Assembly (NCBI RefSeq): GCF_016861605.1
Contig: NZ_BOLM01000017.1
Coordinates: 1 to 57,869 of the forward strand
Direction: 5' to 3'
Origin: Levilactobacillus wangkuiensis
Lineage (GTDB): Bacteria > Bacillota > Bacilli > Lactobacillales > Lactobacillaceae
DNA length: 57,869 bases
Below are positions 8,723-17,689 of this stretch, piece by piece (position 1 is the stretch's first letter; the number at the start of each line of letters is the position of its first letter). The position numbers and the translations under genes are program-made. The notes under the pieces were generated by a model. It ran no database searches. It had not been told where the DNA came from and saw only the letters and a list, made by a program, of their open reading frames with translations.

Positions 8723-8787
8723 AGTTTGTTTGGGGGATGGCCAAAAAACGGTCAGGACAATGTTAGCCCTGGCCGTCTGTGAGTAAA

Positions 8788-9411
8788 TTAAGGTAGTTGA
8801 TCAAGTTGATTGGCGCCGGCACGCTTATGCCAAAAGGAAAATTCGGCAGAAACTAGGATAATTGCCGTAATGGTTGCGAGGAAGGTGAAGTCGCCAGCGA
8901 GTGGGACGTTGCCGGTGAATTTTAGAATCAGTGCGGCCACTGCGCTACCAAGGGTAACCAGTAAAATCCATGGCCGCCGTTTCGTCCATGCGACATACGG
9001 GTTAACGTTATCTAAACTATTTGCGAAGACCGTTAATTGATTTAACGCCAAGATGTTGATCATGCCCATTAGGTAGAATAGGTCCTGGCTAATAAAGGTC
9101 TGGTGCGAAAAGCTCAGGCCAATCAAAAAGAGAATATCGACGATGGTGAGTGTTTTAATGACGGGTTTAATCGATTGAAGTACGACAGGTTTCCGTAGTG
9201 TATCGGTTAGCCCGGTATCGTTCTTGAGTAGCGTATCTAAGGAAATCTGAAAGTAATCGCTTAATTGAATCAAACTATCGATGTCGGGATAGCTCTTTCC
9301 GCGTTCCCAACTGGAAATGGTTTGTCGCGTGACGTGTAAATTCTTCGCGACAGTTTCCTGTGTTAAATCTTGGTGTTGCCGTGTACGCTTAATTCTTTCC
9401 CCAAATTCCAT
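8788..9411 (-). CDS. XRE family regulator with C-terminal membrane domain
   Basis: A 207-residue protein joining an N-terminal XRE helix-turn-helix (residues about 5-60; LTQETVAKNLHVTRQTISSW) to a C-terminal region with about four hydrophobic helices (residues 90-195). Membrane-anchored XRE proteins of this layout are common in lactobacilli and are thought to sense envelope or metabolic signals. The ATG at 9411 follows AGAGGAGG; upstream codons lack a site. The target genes are unknown. Confidence 0.8.
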   Translation of the reverse strand: MEFGERIKRTRQHQDLTQETVAKNLHVTRQTISSWERGKSYPDIDSLIQLSDYFQISLDTLLKNDTGLTDTLRKPVVLQSIKPVIKTLTIVDILFLIGLSFSHQTFISQDLFYLMGMINILALNQLTVFANSLDNVNPYVAWTKRRPWILLVTLGSAVAALILKFTGNVPLAGDFTFLATITAIILVSAEFSFWHKRAGANQLDQLP

Positions 9412-9516
9412 GGTGGTGCCTCCTCTAACTGATGGGTCTAGTATAGGCATAGGTGGGGAGAAGTGTCTAGCAAAGGTTCTCTGCAACGTTGATATGACGC
9501 CGTTTCTGCCTAAATA

Positions 9517-9548
9517 AAAAACTCACGGCCAAAACGACCGTGAGTCTT
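9517..9548 (-). terminator. Terminator after gnd
   Basis: GACTCACGGTCG / CGGCCGTGAGT-type hairpin with a T run on the minus strand, directly after the gnd stop codon. Confidence 0.85.
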
Positions 9549-9570
9549 CAAAATCAATTTAAAATTAAGC

Positions 9571-11013
9571 TTATTGTTCTTCGTACCAACTGTAATGGAA
9601 GTTCCCATCGCGGTCGTTCCGTTCGTAGGTGTGGGCACCGAAGTAATCCCGTTGTGCTTGTAACAAGTTAGCAGGCAGAACTTCTGCACGGAAGCTATCG
9701 TAGTAAGTGATAGCAGCGGACAGACTTGGAACGGGGATGCCGGCTTGAACAGCCATGGCAACCACGTCACGGATGGATTGTTGATACTTACCAGCGATAT
9801 CCTTGAAGTAGCTATCGAACAGCAGGTTAGTCAACTTAGGATCCTTGTCGAAGGCGTCGGTGATGTTTTGCAGGAATTGGGCCCGGATAATGCAACCGCC
9901 ACGCCAAATCTGTGCTAATTCACCAAACTTCAGGTCCCAATCGTTAGCTTCGGAAGCGAACCGCAGTTGTTCAAAGCCTTGGGCGTAACTCATCAGCTTA
10001 CCAAAGAAGAGGGCTTGACGAACTTCTTCAACGAACTTGTCCTTGTCAGCGATTTCGGCCTTGCCTTGCTTAGCTGCAGCTGGCAATTCCTTAGAAGCCT
10101 TGACCCGTTCGTCCTTCAACATGGAAATGTAACGGGCATAAACGGCTTCAGTAATCACGGATTGTGGGACTTGAACATCAAGGGCATCTTCGGAACTCCA
10201 CTTACCAGTCCCTTTGTTGTTCCCACGGTCCTTGATGGCATCAACGATTGGCAAGTTCTTGTCGTCGCCTAAGTCATCCTTGCGGGACAGGATGTCAGCA
10301 GTAATTTCGACCAAGTAGCTATCGAGTTCACCCTTGTTCCATTCCTTAAAGATGTCAGCCATGTCGTCAACGGAGATTCCGGCAACGTTACGCATGATGT
10401 TGTAGCTTTCGTCGATCAGCTCTTCATCACCGTATTCGATACCGTTGTGGACCATCTTAACGTAGTGGCCGGCACCATTAGGCCCAATGTAAGTGACACA
10501 AGGCTTGCCGTCTTGAGGCGCCTTAGCCGCAATTTTAGTTAAGATAGGTTCAACGAGATCATAAGCTTCCTTTTGGCCACCGGGCATCAGTGAAGGTCCT
10601 TGTAAGGCCCCTAATTCACCACCGGAAACACCCATACCAATGAAGTTGATGCCAGACTTGTCCAGCTCAGCGTTCCGTGCCATGGTGTCATGGAAGTTCG
10701 TGTTCCCACCATCGATCAGCACGTCACCCTTATCAAGCAATGGCAACAGTTCGTGGATAACGGCGTCAGTTGGCTTTCCAGCCTTAACCATCAAGAGAAT
10801 CCGCCGTGGCGTTTCCAAAGATTTAACAAAGTCTTCAACCGTGTAACTTGGAACCAGTTTCTTTTCGCTGTGGTCCTTCATGACTTGTTCAGTCTTGTTT
10901 GCGGAACGGTTAAAGATTCCGACCGTGTACCCGCGACTTTCGATGTTCAGGGCTAAGTTCTTGCCCATGACTGCCATACCAACAACACCAATATTTGCTT
11001 TTTGATCTGCCAT
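9571..11013 (-). CDS. gnd: 6-phosphogluconate dehydrogenase, decarboxylating
   Basis: A 480-residue cytoplasmic enzyme that oxidises and decarboxylates 6-phosphogluconate to ribulose 5-phosphate. The cofactor loop [15 protein letters not shown] is at the N-terminus; [14 protein letters not shown], the catalytic [11 protein letters not shown] segment and the [12 protein letters not shown] segment follow in order. The start MADQKANIG is chosen because AAGGAAGG lies just upstream; the longer frame lacks a site. Zwf lies about 1.3 kb away on the same strand but separated by other genes. Together they feed the phosphoketolase or pentose-phosphate route, as expected for a heterofermentative lactobacillus. 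Confidence 0.97.
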   Translation of the reverse strand: MADQKANIGVVGMAVMGKNLALNIESRGYTVGIFNRSANKTEQVMKDHSEKKLVPSYTVEDFVKSLETPRRILLMVKAGKPTDAVIHELLPLLDKGDVLIDGGNTNFHDTMARNAELDKSGINFIGMGVSGGELGALQGPSLMPGGQKEAYDLVEPILTKIAAKAPQDGKPCVTYIGPNGAGHYVKMVHNGIEYGDEELIDESYNIMRNVAGISVDDMADIFKEWNKGELDSYLVEITADILSRKDDLGDDKNLPIVDAIKDRGNNKGTGKWSSEDALDVQVPQSVITEAVYARYISMLKDERVKASKELPAAAKQGKAEIADKDKFVEEVRQALFFGKLMSYAQGFEQLRFASEANDWDLKFGELAQIWRGGCIIRAQFLQNITDAFDKDPKLTNLLFDSYFKDIAGKYQQSIRDVVAMAVQAGIPVPSLSAAITYYDSFRAEVLPANLLQAQRDYFGAHTYERNDRDGNFHYSWYEEQ

Positions 11014-11166
11014 TAGTAACCTTCCTTTTTGTCTCAAAATTAGTAACGACTTTCCACCAGCTAGTGTAGCATTGAACAATTTGAAAGGAAACTGATTTGA
11101 CTGGAAATGGGTGAAAAAATCACTCAGGTTTCAAAACGGTCACGTAAAATGGTAACGGCACGCGGT

Positions 11167-11598
11167 TTAGGACCGCTTTTCTTGGAAATCACGCATGTTT
11201 GTCGCAACCTTGGCCAGCAATTCTTCGAGCAGGGCGGCCTCACCGGTAGATAAACCAGCGGTGCCGATGGCCAGGACGTGTTGCTCATAGGCTTCCAGCG
11301 CGGGTGCCATTGCCATGCCCTTAGTCGTTGCGACTAAGGGGCGGCGTTTCTTATTGGCGTCATCGGTCTCACGACTGACGTAGCCACTCGTGATAAGTTT
11401 GCGCACGGTTCGTAGGCAAGTGGAGGGGTCAACGTGAAGTTGGTTAGCCAACTCAGTCTGGGTGATTCCGGGTTGTTCCGTGATCCGTAGAAGATAAATG
11501 AATTGATTGTTAGCGAGGTCATCGGCTTGAAAAAGTTGATTTCCCATGGTGGCTGTTACACGGGCAATTAAGCCGATACTACGAAAAGAATTTGCCAT
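11167..11598 (-). CDS. MarR family transcriptional regulator
   Basis: A 143-residue winged-helix regulator. The recognition helix lies in GITQTELANQLHVDPSTCLR (residues about 45-65) and the wing follows at SGYVSRETDDANKKRRP. The ATG follows AAAAGGAG. A TTGCA-TT-TGCAA palindrome lies just upstream, fitting autoregulation and control of the divergent GNAT gene. The ligand is unknown. Confidence 0.85.
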   Translation of the reverse strand: MANSFRSIGLIARVTATMGNQLFQADDLANNQFIYLLRITEQPGITQTELANQLHVDPSTCLRTVRKLITSGYVSRETDDANKKRRPLVATTKGMAMAPALEAYEQHVLAIGTAGLSTGEAALLEELLAKVATNMRDFQEKRS

Positions 11599-11615
11599 AT
11601 TTTCTCCTTTTATAG

Positions 11616-11627
11616 TTGCATTTGCAA
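11616..11627. promoter_or_regulatory. Probable MarR operator
   Basis: TTGCATTTGCAA, arms TTGCA/TGCAA two bases apart, in the divergent region about 18 bases before the MarR start codon. MarR proteins commonly bind sites of this form. Confidence 0.5.
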
Positions 11628-11682
11628 TTAAAATAACCGATACTAGTCAAAAATAGTATAACACAGAGAGAAGATAATTGAC

Positions 11683-12120
11683 TTGGAATGGCAAACTAAA
11701 TGGTTTAATGAACTGTCGACGACTGATTTATACAATATTGCATATGAACGTATTCGTACATTTGTTATCGCGCAAGATCGGGTCTATCAGGAAATCGACG
11801 ATATTGATCTGGTAGCCCACCACGTGCTGGGGTATGACGGGAAGCAATTGGTCGCTTACGCGCGGGTCTTTGAGGAGGATGACCACGTCACGTTCGGCCG
11901 GGTCCTTACGATTCCAGAGCGTCGGGGGACGGGACTAGGTCGGCAACTGGTCGACCACATCGAAGCGGACCTGCACGCTAACTTTGCGCTACAGCCCATC
12001 AGCATTGAGGCTCAGATTGATAAACAGCATTTCTACGAGAAGTTTGGCTACACCGCGACGGGTGCCGTATTTAATTTCAATGGGACGCCCCATATCCAGA
12101 TGACAAAGGCGGGAATCTAA
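11683..12120 (+). CDS. GNAT family N-acetyltransferase (ElaA-like)
   Basis: A 145-residue acyl-CoA-dependent acetyltransferase. The ElaA-type opening (EWQTKWFNELSTTDLYNIAYERIRTF, shortened here by description) and VYQEIDDIDL match the family, and the acetyl-CoA loop is VLTIPERRGTGLGRQLV (residues about 83-99). It starts at a TTG preceded by GAGAGAAG, which matches the usual N-terminus of the family. The substrate is unknown. It is divergent from the MarR gene and may be under its control. Confidence 0.82.
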   Translation: MEWQTKWFNELSTTDLYNIAYERIRTFVIAQDRVYQEIDDIDLVAHHVLGYDGKQLVAYARVFEEDDHVTFGRVLTIPERRGTGLGRQLVDHIEADLHANFALQPISIEAQIDKQHFYEKFGYTATGAVFNFNGTPHIQMTKAGI

Positions 12121-12235
12121 GGCCAAAATTGCCGGAAGCCGCCGCCATTAACGGGAGTGTAGTCATGGCCGACGATGGTTACGCAGAGTTTAAGGGCTTG
12201 GGCATTCTAGATTTGTAAAACGTATCGTCTACAAC

Positions 12236-12280
12236 AAAAAAGCGCTGATTACCAGTTTCCTGGCAGTCGGCGCTTTTGCT
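12236..12280. terminator. Bidirectional terminator between GNAT and zwf genes
   Basis: AGCGCTGATTACCAG pairs with CTGGCAGTCGGCGCT apart from a few mismatches, with A and T runs on both sides. Confidence 0.8.
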
Positions 12281-12290
12281 TAATTATAAA

Positions 12291-13778
12291 TTAGTTGTTT
12301 AAACGGTAGACCCATTCACGGTGGTCGCGTTGAATTAATTCTTCAGCAGCGGCTGGTCCCATTGAATGTGGCGTGTAGTTAGGGAAGTTAGGTGCTTGTA
12401 AGTCCCAAACACGACGGATTTGATCCACGAACTTCCAAGCGTAGGAAACTTCTGGCCAACTTGAGAAGTTAGTCCCGTCACCCTTCAAGACGTCGTGTAA
12501 CAGACGTTCGTAAGGTTCTGGCGTTTCCTTAGACTTTTCAGCGTCAACCAAGTAGTCCAACTTGATTGGTTCCGTTGAGAAGCCAGCGTCGTTGGTCTTG
12601 GCGTTCAATTGCAGAGAGAACCCTGCGTGTGGTTCAACGAAGATCGTCAAAACGTTGGCAGCCAATGGCGTGTTTTGAGATTGTGGGAAGGCAAAGATAT
12701 CAACCAGTGGACGCTTGAAGACCACGTCAACTCGGGTGAACTTGTCAGCCAACATCTTACCAGTCCGCACGTAGAATGGGGTACCGGACCAACGGTAGTT
12801 GTCGAACAACAGCTTGCCGGCAACGAAGGTTTCAGTCGTAGAATCAGCTGGAACATTGTCTTCATGACGGTAGTCTGGTTGGTTGTCAACGGAGCCGTAT
12901 TGGCCACGGACAAAGTTGGTTGCGGCGTCAGCGACGTTGTACACGCGCAGGCTCCGTAAAGCTTTGACCTTTTCAGCCCGGATATCAACGTCCGTGAAGG
13001 CAACAGGCTGTTCCATGGCTAACAGGGAAACAATTTGCATGATATGGTTTTGGACCATGTCACGTAAAGCCCCACTGTTATCGTAGTAAGAAGCCCGTTC
13101 TTCAACACCCAACTTTTCAGAAAGGGTCACTTGGATGTTGTCAATGTACCGGTTGTTCCACAGGGATTCAACCAGCGTGTTCCCAAAACGCAAAGCTTCA
13201 ATGTTTTGGATCATTTCCTTACCTAAGTAGTGGTCGATCCGGAAGATTTGTTCTTCCTTGAAGGAGTTACTTAAGGCATCGTTTAATTGCTTAGCGGAGT
13301 CAAAGTCGCGGCCAAATGGCTTTTCAATAACCAAACGGTTGAAGGCGTCTTTGTTGGTGGACATCAAGCCTTGTGCCTTTAAGTCTTTGGCAATCGTGCC
13401 GAAGAATTGTGGGGCCATGGACAGATAGAAGATCCGGTTACCTTGTAACTTGTACTTCTTGTCCAGCTTTTCAGCAGCGTCCTTCAAGACGGAGTAGTGC
13501 GCTGTGTCGGTAACGTCGTGAGCTTGGTAGTAGAAATGAGAAATAAAGTCGCTGGCTTCTTTTGAGTCGGCGCGGTTACCGCTGTCAGCTAAAGACTTCT
13601 TAACTGCGGCACGGAATTTGTCATCGTCAAGCGTTTGACGGGAAGTCCCGATAACGGCGAAGTGTGTCCGTAAACTACCTTTTTTGTAAAGGTTAAACAG
13701 ACTAGGGTAAAGTTTCCGGTAAGCTAAGTCACCGGTAGCCCCGAAGAACATGAATAAAGCTGTGCGTTCAGTTGCCAC
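12291..13778 (-). CDS. zwf: Glucose-6-phosphate 1-dehydrogenase
   Basis: A 495-residue enzyme that oxidises glucose 6-phosphate to 6-phosphogluconolactone with reduction of NAD(P)+. The N-terminal cofactor loop GATGDLAYRKL, the IEKPFGRD segment and the active-site block RIDHYLGKEMIQNI are all present, and length is normal. The start is GTG, ten bases after AAGGAG. A perfect TATAAT lies on the minus strand at 13941-13936, about 160 bases upstream, with a weak -35. The long leader and the palindrome at 14039-14054 hint at carbon control. Confidence 0.97.
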   Translation of the reverse strand: MATERTALFMFFGATGDLAYRKLYPSLFNLYKKGSLRTHFAVIGTSRQTLDDDKFRAAVKKSLADSGNRADSKEASDFISHFYYQAHDVTDTAHYSVLKDAAEKLDKKYKLQGNRIFYLSMAPQFFGTIAKDLKAQGLMSTNKDAFNRLVIEKPFGRDFDSAKQLNDALSNSFKEEQIFRIDHYLGKEMIQNIEALRFGNTLVESLWNNRYIDNIQVTLSEKLGVEERASYYDNSGALRDMVQNHIMQIVSLLAMEQPVAFTDVDIRAEKVKALRSLRVYNVADAATNFVRGQYGSVDNQPDYRHEDNVPADSTTETFVAGKLLFDNYRWSGTPFYVRTGKMLADKFTRVDVVFKRPLVDIFAFPQSQNTPLAANVLTIFVEPHAGFSLQLNAKTNDAGFSTEPIKLDYLVDAEKSKETPEPYERLLHDVLKGDGTNFSSWPEVSYAWKFVDQIRRVWDLQAPNFPNYTPHSMGPAAAEELIQRDHREWVYRLNN

Positions 13779-13990
13779 GAGATTGTCACTCCTTAAGTGT
13801 AAGTTCGTTATATGAGTCGTATCTACAATAAATATGAGAAACAGTTAGCAATGCTGTCGGCTATCCGTGAGCGGTGAGCAATGCCGCCCCGGGTCCGCAA
13901 TGATCTAAACGATGTCTAGACCACTTCAAAAATGTATTATACGCTTCTTTGCCATGAAACGCGACCTTTTTAAAGCAAGAATTTAAAATT

Positions 13991-14018
13991 TGGACAACCG
14001 GTTGCAATTGCGTATAAT
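13991..14018 (+). promoter_or_regulatory. Promoter candidate for the AAC(3)-like gene
   Basis: TGGACA and a consensus TATAAT separated by 16 bases. It lies 210 bases before the acetyltransferase start and just upstream of the palindrome, so a bound repressor would block elongation. Confidence 0.5.
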
Positions 14019-14038
14019 CAACGTTTTCATCAATTTTA

Positions 14039-14060
14039 CGTTTTCATGAAAACGATAATA
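14039..14060. promoter_or_regulatory. cre-like operator with perfect palindrome
   Basis: CGTTTTCATGAAAACG is a perfect 16-base palindrome, and ATGAAAACGATAATA (14046-14060) fits the CcpA cre consensus with one mismatch. A half copy, ACGTTTTCAT, lies at 14021. LacI-family proteins such as CcpA bind sites of this kind. Confidence 0.45.
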
Positions 14061-14230
14061 TTTACGGTGAATTAGCATGGAAGCGACTTTCGCTTAGCTC
14101 TTTTGTGAAATCGCTGCCACTTGTAGTCTATCAGAAACGGGGTCGATAGTAACGTGAGACGACGCGAATTTGTGAAAAATTTTGCGGTGAAATCATGGTA
14201 CACTGAATCCATTAGAAAAGAGGGATTGCC

Positions 14231-15046
14231 ATGAGTTGGAATCAACGAGAAATCCAGACGGTAACCACAGCGGACAACCTGCGCCAGTTATTTATGAAGC
14301 TAGGGCTCGAGTCCACGGACACCTGTCTGGTTCACACGGCGCTCAGTGCCTTTGGGTTTATTCCGGGTGGGGAGCAGACGTTGGTGACCACATTAAAAGC
14401 GACGCTGTGGGACGGCAATATTGCCATGCCAGCGCAGTCAGCGGATTGGTCTGATCCGGTCGATTGGGAAAATCCGCCCGTCCGTGACGACCTGCAGGCC
14501 AAGGTCATTGCCGGCATGCCAGCCTTTGACCGGGAACGAACGCCCTGTCACATGATTGGCCTAACGCCGGAATACTTTCGGACGTTACCGGATACCCAGC
14601 GGAGCAATCACCCAACCTGTTCGATGACCGCCTGGGGTCGTGATGCCGAGAAGATCTGTGAGACGCCGACCCTGGACGTGCCGTTTGGTGAGTTGGGGCC
14701 CCTCCAGAAACTCTATGACCTGGACGCCAAGGTCGTGTGCCTAGGGACGCCATTTGAGAATGCCACGGCGATTCACCTGGCGGATTCCACGATTGGCCGG
14801 CCAACCCATCTGGAGCGGGCGCCCATCAGCGTCGACGGCAAACCGCAGTGGGTCTCCTTTGCCATGGCACCGCTGGAACCCTACGATGATTTCAATGAAA
14901 TGGGTGCCGCATTCATGGCCGCCCAGCCAGCCGCCGTTCACGAAGAACCCATTGGTGACGGTCACTTGGCTCGGGTCATGTCGATGCAAGCCCTGGTCGA
15001 TTTTGCGCGGACCTATTACCGGGCGAAAGATTTAGCCGCTAAATAG
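14231..15046 (+). CDS. Aminoglycoside N3-acetyltransferase family protein
   Basis: A 271-residue protein of the AAC(3)/YokD family, which transfers acetyl from acetyl-CoA to amino groups. HTALSAFGFIPGGEQTLV, MPAQSADWSDP and the conserved HPTCSMTAWGRDA segment with its catalytic histidine are present. Many chromosomal members in Firmicutes do not confer aminoglycoside resistance, and the true substrate here is unknown. It is a single gene with a cre-like site upstream and a strong terminator downstream. Confidence 0.88.
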   Translation: MSWNQREIQTVTTADNLRQLFMKLGLESTDTCLVHTALSAFGFIPGGEQTLVTTLKATLWDGNIAMPAQSADWSDPVDWENPPVRDDLQAKVIAGMPAFDRERTPCHMIGLTPEYFRTLPDTQRSNHPTCSMTAWGRDAEKICETPTLDVPFGELGPLQKLYDLDAKVVCLGTPFENATAIHLADSTIGRPTHLERAPISVDGKPQWVSFAMAPLEPYDDFNEMGAAFMAAQPAAVHEEPIGDGHLARVMSMQALVDFARTYYRAKDLAAK

Positions 15047-15064
15047 GTAGTGATTATAAAAATG

Positions 15065-15120
15065 AAGACAGGCACCGCTAACGCTATCTCGAGGATAGTC
15101 CTAGCGGTGCCTGTCTTTTT
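15065..15120. terminator. Strong terminator
   Basis: GACAGGCACCGCTA pairs perfectly with TAGCGGTGCCTGTC, followed by TTTTT; the complementary strand also serves the convergent aldo/keto reductase gene. Confidence 0.9.
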
Positions 15121-15131
15121 GAAGTTAACAC

Positions 15132-15974
15132 TTAGTCAGCCAACGCCTTCAAAGCGTCAAAGTCGGCTTGGCTCAGGTCAATGTCTTGGCCGTGAATGTT
15201 TTGTAATTCGTGTTCACTGGACTTGGTTCCAGGAATGGGTAAGATAACGTCCGAGCGCTTTAACAGCCAGGCTAAGGCAATCTGAGCGGGTGACGCGTCG
15301 TAGGTCTGCGCGATGGTGGTCAGCGTGGGGTTGTCGATGAGTTGGCCAGTCGCTAACGGGAACCACGGGATGAAAGCAATGTGGTGGGCGTCCGCGTAGT
15401 TCAGCACGTCTTCATCCTGGCGGTTACTGAGGTTGTACATGTTTTGAACGGAAGCGATTGGCGCAATCTTTTCGGCTGCCTTGAGTTGGTCGACGGAGAC
15501 TTGGCTCAAGCCAATGTGTTTGATCTTGCCCTCGTCCTGTAAGGCCTTCAGCTCCCCAATTTGGTCGGCCAATGGCACGTTGGGGTCGATGCGGTGCAAT
15601 TGGAGTAAATCAAGATGGTCGAGGCCCAGGGTAAACAGGTTCAGTTCGACCTGCTGACGTAGGTAGGCTGGCACGCCGGTGGGGGTCCACAGGTTCGGGC
15701 CTTGCCGGGTTTGGCCAACCTTGGTGGCAACCATCACGTGGCTGTCGGGCCGGTTTTGTAGGGCCTGCCGTAAGTACAGGTTGGCGTAGAAGGGACCGTA
15801 AGCATCGGCGGTATCAATGAAGTTCACGCCATGATCAATAGCCGTTTCAATGACCTTGACCGCGTTATCGGGATCCGCCACGGGGCCCCAGACACCGTCA
15901 CCGGTCAGCTGCATGGTGCCGTAACCTAAGCGATTAACGGTTAACTCGTCGTCAAATTTAAATGTTTTTTCCAT
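15132..15974 (-). CDS. Aldo/keto reductase
   Basis: A 280-residue NADPH-dependent TIM-barrel oxidoreductase. The catalytic tetrad is visible: Asp in FIDTADAYGP with Tyr four residues on, Lys in VATKVGQ and His in LLQLHRID. The C-terminal cofactor-binding segment ILPIPGTKSSEHELQNI is intact. The ATG follows GAGGTGGAA. Such enzymes reduce sugar aldehydes or reactive carbonyls; the substrate cannot be assigned. The second aldo/keto reductase in the window (56.5 kb) belongs to a different subgroup. Confidence 0.9.
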   Translation of the reverse strand: MEKTFKFDDELTVNRLGYGTMQLTGDGVWGPVADPDNAVKVIETAIDHGVNFIDTADAYGPFYANLYLRQALQNRPDSHVMVATKVGQTRQGPNLWTPTGVPAYLRQQVELNLFTLGLDHLDLLQLHRIDPNVPLADQIGELKALQDEGKIKHIGLSQVSVDQLKAAEKIAPIASVQNMYNLSNRQDEDVLNYADAHHIAFIPWFPLATGQLIDNPTLTTIAQTYDASPAQIALAWLLKRSDVILPIPGTKSSEHELQNIHGQDIDLSQADFDALKALAD

Positions 15975-16142
15975 TAGAATTCCACCTCAATAGTCAGAAT
16001 ATGTTCATGCACAATAAGTTAGTCTTTTACCAATGCAATCGCAAATATTTCGTCTCGGGAAAATGGTGAATCAAGTTAATTTTAAGGGTCGTTAAAAAAG
16101 TCTAAACTCCTGTTCGATTTTAGACCTTTTTACCATAAAATC

Positions 16143-16151
16143 TGTTATACT
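16143..16151 (+). promoter_or_regulatory. Extended -10 promoter of the secreted Ig-like protein
   Basis: TG-T-TATACT is an extended -10 box about 65 bases before the start codon; there is no good -35. The resulting leader carries a TACCGGC/GCCGGTA hairpin at 16174-16195 just before the ribosome binding site. Confidence 0.5.
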
Positions 16152-16214
16152 ACTAGTCGGTTAAAAAATTAAATACCGGCGCGAGAATGCCGGTAGAATA
16201 GGGGTCAGGATATA

Positions 16215-17036
16215 ATGAAAAAATTTATGGTTGCTATGACCGGACTGGTTACCTTAGCTACTCTGGGAGCCGTTGCACCCGCTGCCGCTGTGACACCAAC
16301 GACTGCTCACGCCGCAACGACGCATGTTGGTCCTAGCTTGAGCGTTAACGCTGTTTACACGTCATCCGCTAAAGTTTCGGGGACTGCTACGAAGGGTTCT
16401 AAGGTTACTGTTAAGGCGACCAAGAACGCTAAGAAGAACTTGGCTAGTGGGACTGCTTCTAAGACGACTGGTAAGTACAGCATCAAGTTGTCCAAGAAGT
16501 TGAAGAAGAACGCGAACGTTTACGTTTACGCCACGAACCCTAAGACGAAGACTTCCTTCTACCGGATCATCCGCGTCCAAGCCGCTGCGACTAAGGCTGC
16601 AACGACCACGAAGACGACTTCTACTAAGAAGACCACGTCAACCAAGAAGACGACCACGGCCAAGAAGACCACGACGACTTCTACCAAGAAGGTTGCCAAC
16701 TACGGTGTGAAGACGCCTACTGGTACTTGGAAGTCCAACACGGCTAACAAGTATTCTCAAAAGATCGTCTTCAGCCAAAAGACTGGTTTTAACCAAACCC
16801 TTTACAAGAATGGTAAAAAGGTTAAGACGTTAGTTTCTTACGCCAAGTACAGCGTAGATGCTAAGACCCCAACGTTCTGGAAGATCAACTACACCCCTAA
16901 GGGTTCCAAGACTGCGCAAACGCTCTACCTGCGTTTCACTTCTGCCAAGACCTTTAAGCTGGTTAACAGCAAGAACCAAGTCGTTGCCGTTAAGGCCGGC
17001 GTTGCCCCAGCTGCTAAGTGGACTTTCACGAAGTAA
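16215..17036 (+). CDS. Secreted Ig-like protein with Thr/Lys linker
   Basis: A 273-residue exported protein. Residues 1-35 are a Sec signal peptide ending near TTAHAA. Residues about 40-122 look like a bacterial Ig-like domain of the type found in surface proteins (AKVSGTATKGSKVTVKA). Residues about 125-160 are a low-complexity Thr/Lys linker built from TSTKK and TTTKK units. The last 110 residues form a lipocalin-like beta domain that opens with PTGTWKSN, reminiscent of the LRGxW proteins. There is no cell-wall anchor, so retention would depend on charge (very basic). A terminator follows. Confidence 0.75.
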   Translation: MKKFMVAMTGLVTLATLGAVAPAAAVTPTTAHAATTHVGPSLSVNAVYTSSAKVSGTATKGSKVTVKATKNAKKNLASGTASKTTGKYSIKLSKKLKKNANVYVYATNPKTKTSFYRIIRVQAAATKAATTTKTTSTKKTTSTKKTTTAKKTTTTSTKKVANYGVKTPTGTWKSNTANKYSQKIVFSQKTGFNQTLYKNGKKVKTLVSYAKYSVDAKTPTFWKINYTPKGSKTAQTLYLRFTSAKTFKLVNSKNQVVAVKAGVAPAAKWTFTK

Positions 17037-17053
17037 TTAATGACTAAATAAAT

Positions 17054-17088
17054 GGACGACCTCATCAATGCGATGGGGTCGTTTTTTG
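17054..17088 (+). terminator. Terminator
   Basis: ACGACCTCATC pairs with GATGGGGTCGT (one G-U pair) and is followed by TTTTTT. Confidence 0.85.
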
Positions 17089-17262
17089 TTTGGACTAATG
17101 ATAGCTAGTGAAAATAGTTGATTACAGTTCACGTCGCCGACTTGTCTAACCGGCCCTAAACGACTAGAATACTTAATGATACAGAGAATTCACAAAGTGT
17201 CTGAATCCGGTGCCACTGGGGAGTGAACCACGGATTCAGTCGTTCAAAGGGGGAACGGTGAC

Positions 17263-17613
17263 GTGCAACATAGACTGAAGATAAGTTTGATTGCTCTCGG
17301 CGTTGTGGGTATCGGGATCGCCATATACCTGGCGTGGGGCGACATGGTCAACACGATGGCGCTGACATACGGGGATGCGGCCACAAATGAGCTCGTACTC
17401 TGGGAATTAACCGCCGCGGCGACCATCATCTTTGCGCTTAGCCTGTTCTGGCTCCGCTTTCGAGGAATCACCTGTCTGAGTGGCCTGCTGGGCTTCATCA
17501 GTATGGGAGGTTACGCCTTGCTGGTCGGAACGGGATTCAGTCCCTTGATTGGCGGCTACTTGCTCTATCTGGGTGTCGGCTGTGGGCTGAAATGCTACGC
17601 CAATAAAGTTTAA
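17263..17613 (+). CDS. Hypothetical membrane protein, GTG start
   Basis: A 116-residue protein with about four hydrophobic segments (ISLIALGVVGIGIAIYLAW, ELTAAATIIFALSLFWL, GLLGFISMGGYALL, GGYLLYLGVGCGL). It starts at GTG with AAGGGGGAA upstream. I recognise no family. It is alone between two terminators. Confidence 0.6.
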   Translation: MQHRLKISLIALGVVGIGIAIYLAWGDMVNTMALTYGDAATNELVLWELTAAATIIFALSLFWLRFRGITCLSGLLGFISMGGYALLVGTGFSPLIGGYLLYLGVGCGLKCYANKV

Positions 17614-17639
17614 ACCGAATATGAAATTATTTATTGGAT

Positions 17640-17676
17640 AAAAAAGCGCCAGGTCGTCAGTGACCTAGCGCTTTTC
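17640..17676. terminator. Bidirectional terminator
   Basis: AAAAGCGC(C)AGGTC / GACCTAGCGCTTTT hairpin between the convergent membrane-protein and ATPase genes. Confidence 0.85.
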
Positions 17677-17689
17677 ATTTACCGATTAT

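Larger units (their letters stand above)
13779..14230. other. Intergenic regulatory region between zwf and the AAC(3)-like gene
   Basis: A 450-base divergent gap without a gene. It holds the zwf -10 box (13936-13941, minus strand), a plus-strand promoter (13991-14018) and a cre-like palindrome (14039-14060). Confidence 0.5.

Noticed and set aside
12121-12235. Stretch reading NGSVVMADDGYAEFKGLGILDL before a TAA
   Set aside because: It looks slightly protein-like, but has no start or binding site and is only about 30 codons; it might be a gene remnant, and I could not support more.
12609-12959. 116-codon frame opposite zwf
   Set aside because: It is an antisense shadow of a highly conserved enzyme gene; the codon pattern belongs to zwf.
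16094-16128. GTCTAAA/TTTAGAC hairpin followed by a T run
   Set aside because: It looks like a terminator but lies in a divergent promoter region with no upstream gene reading into it on that strand.
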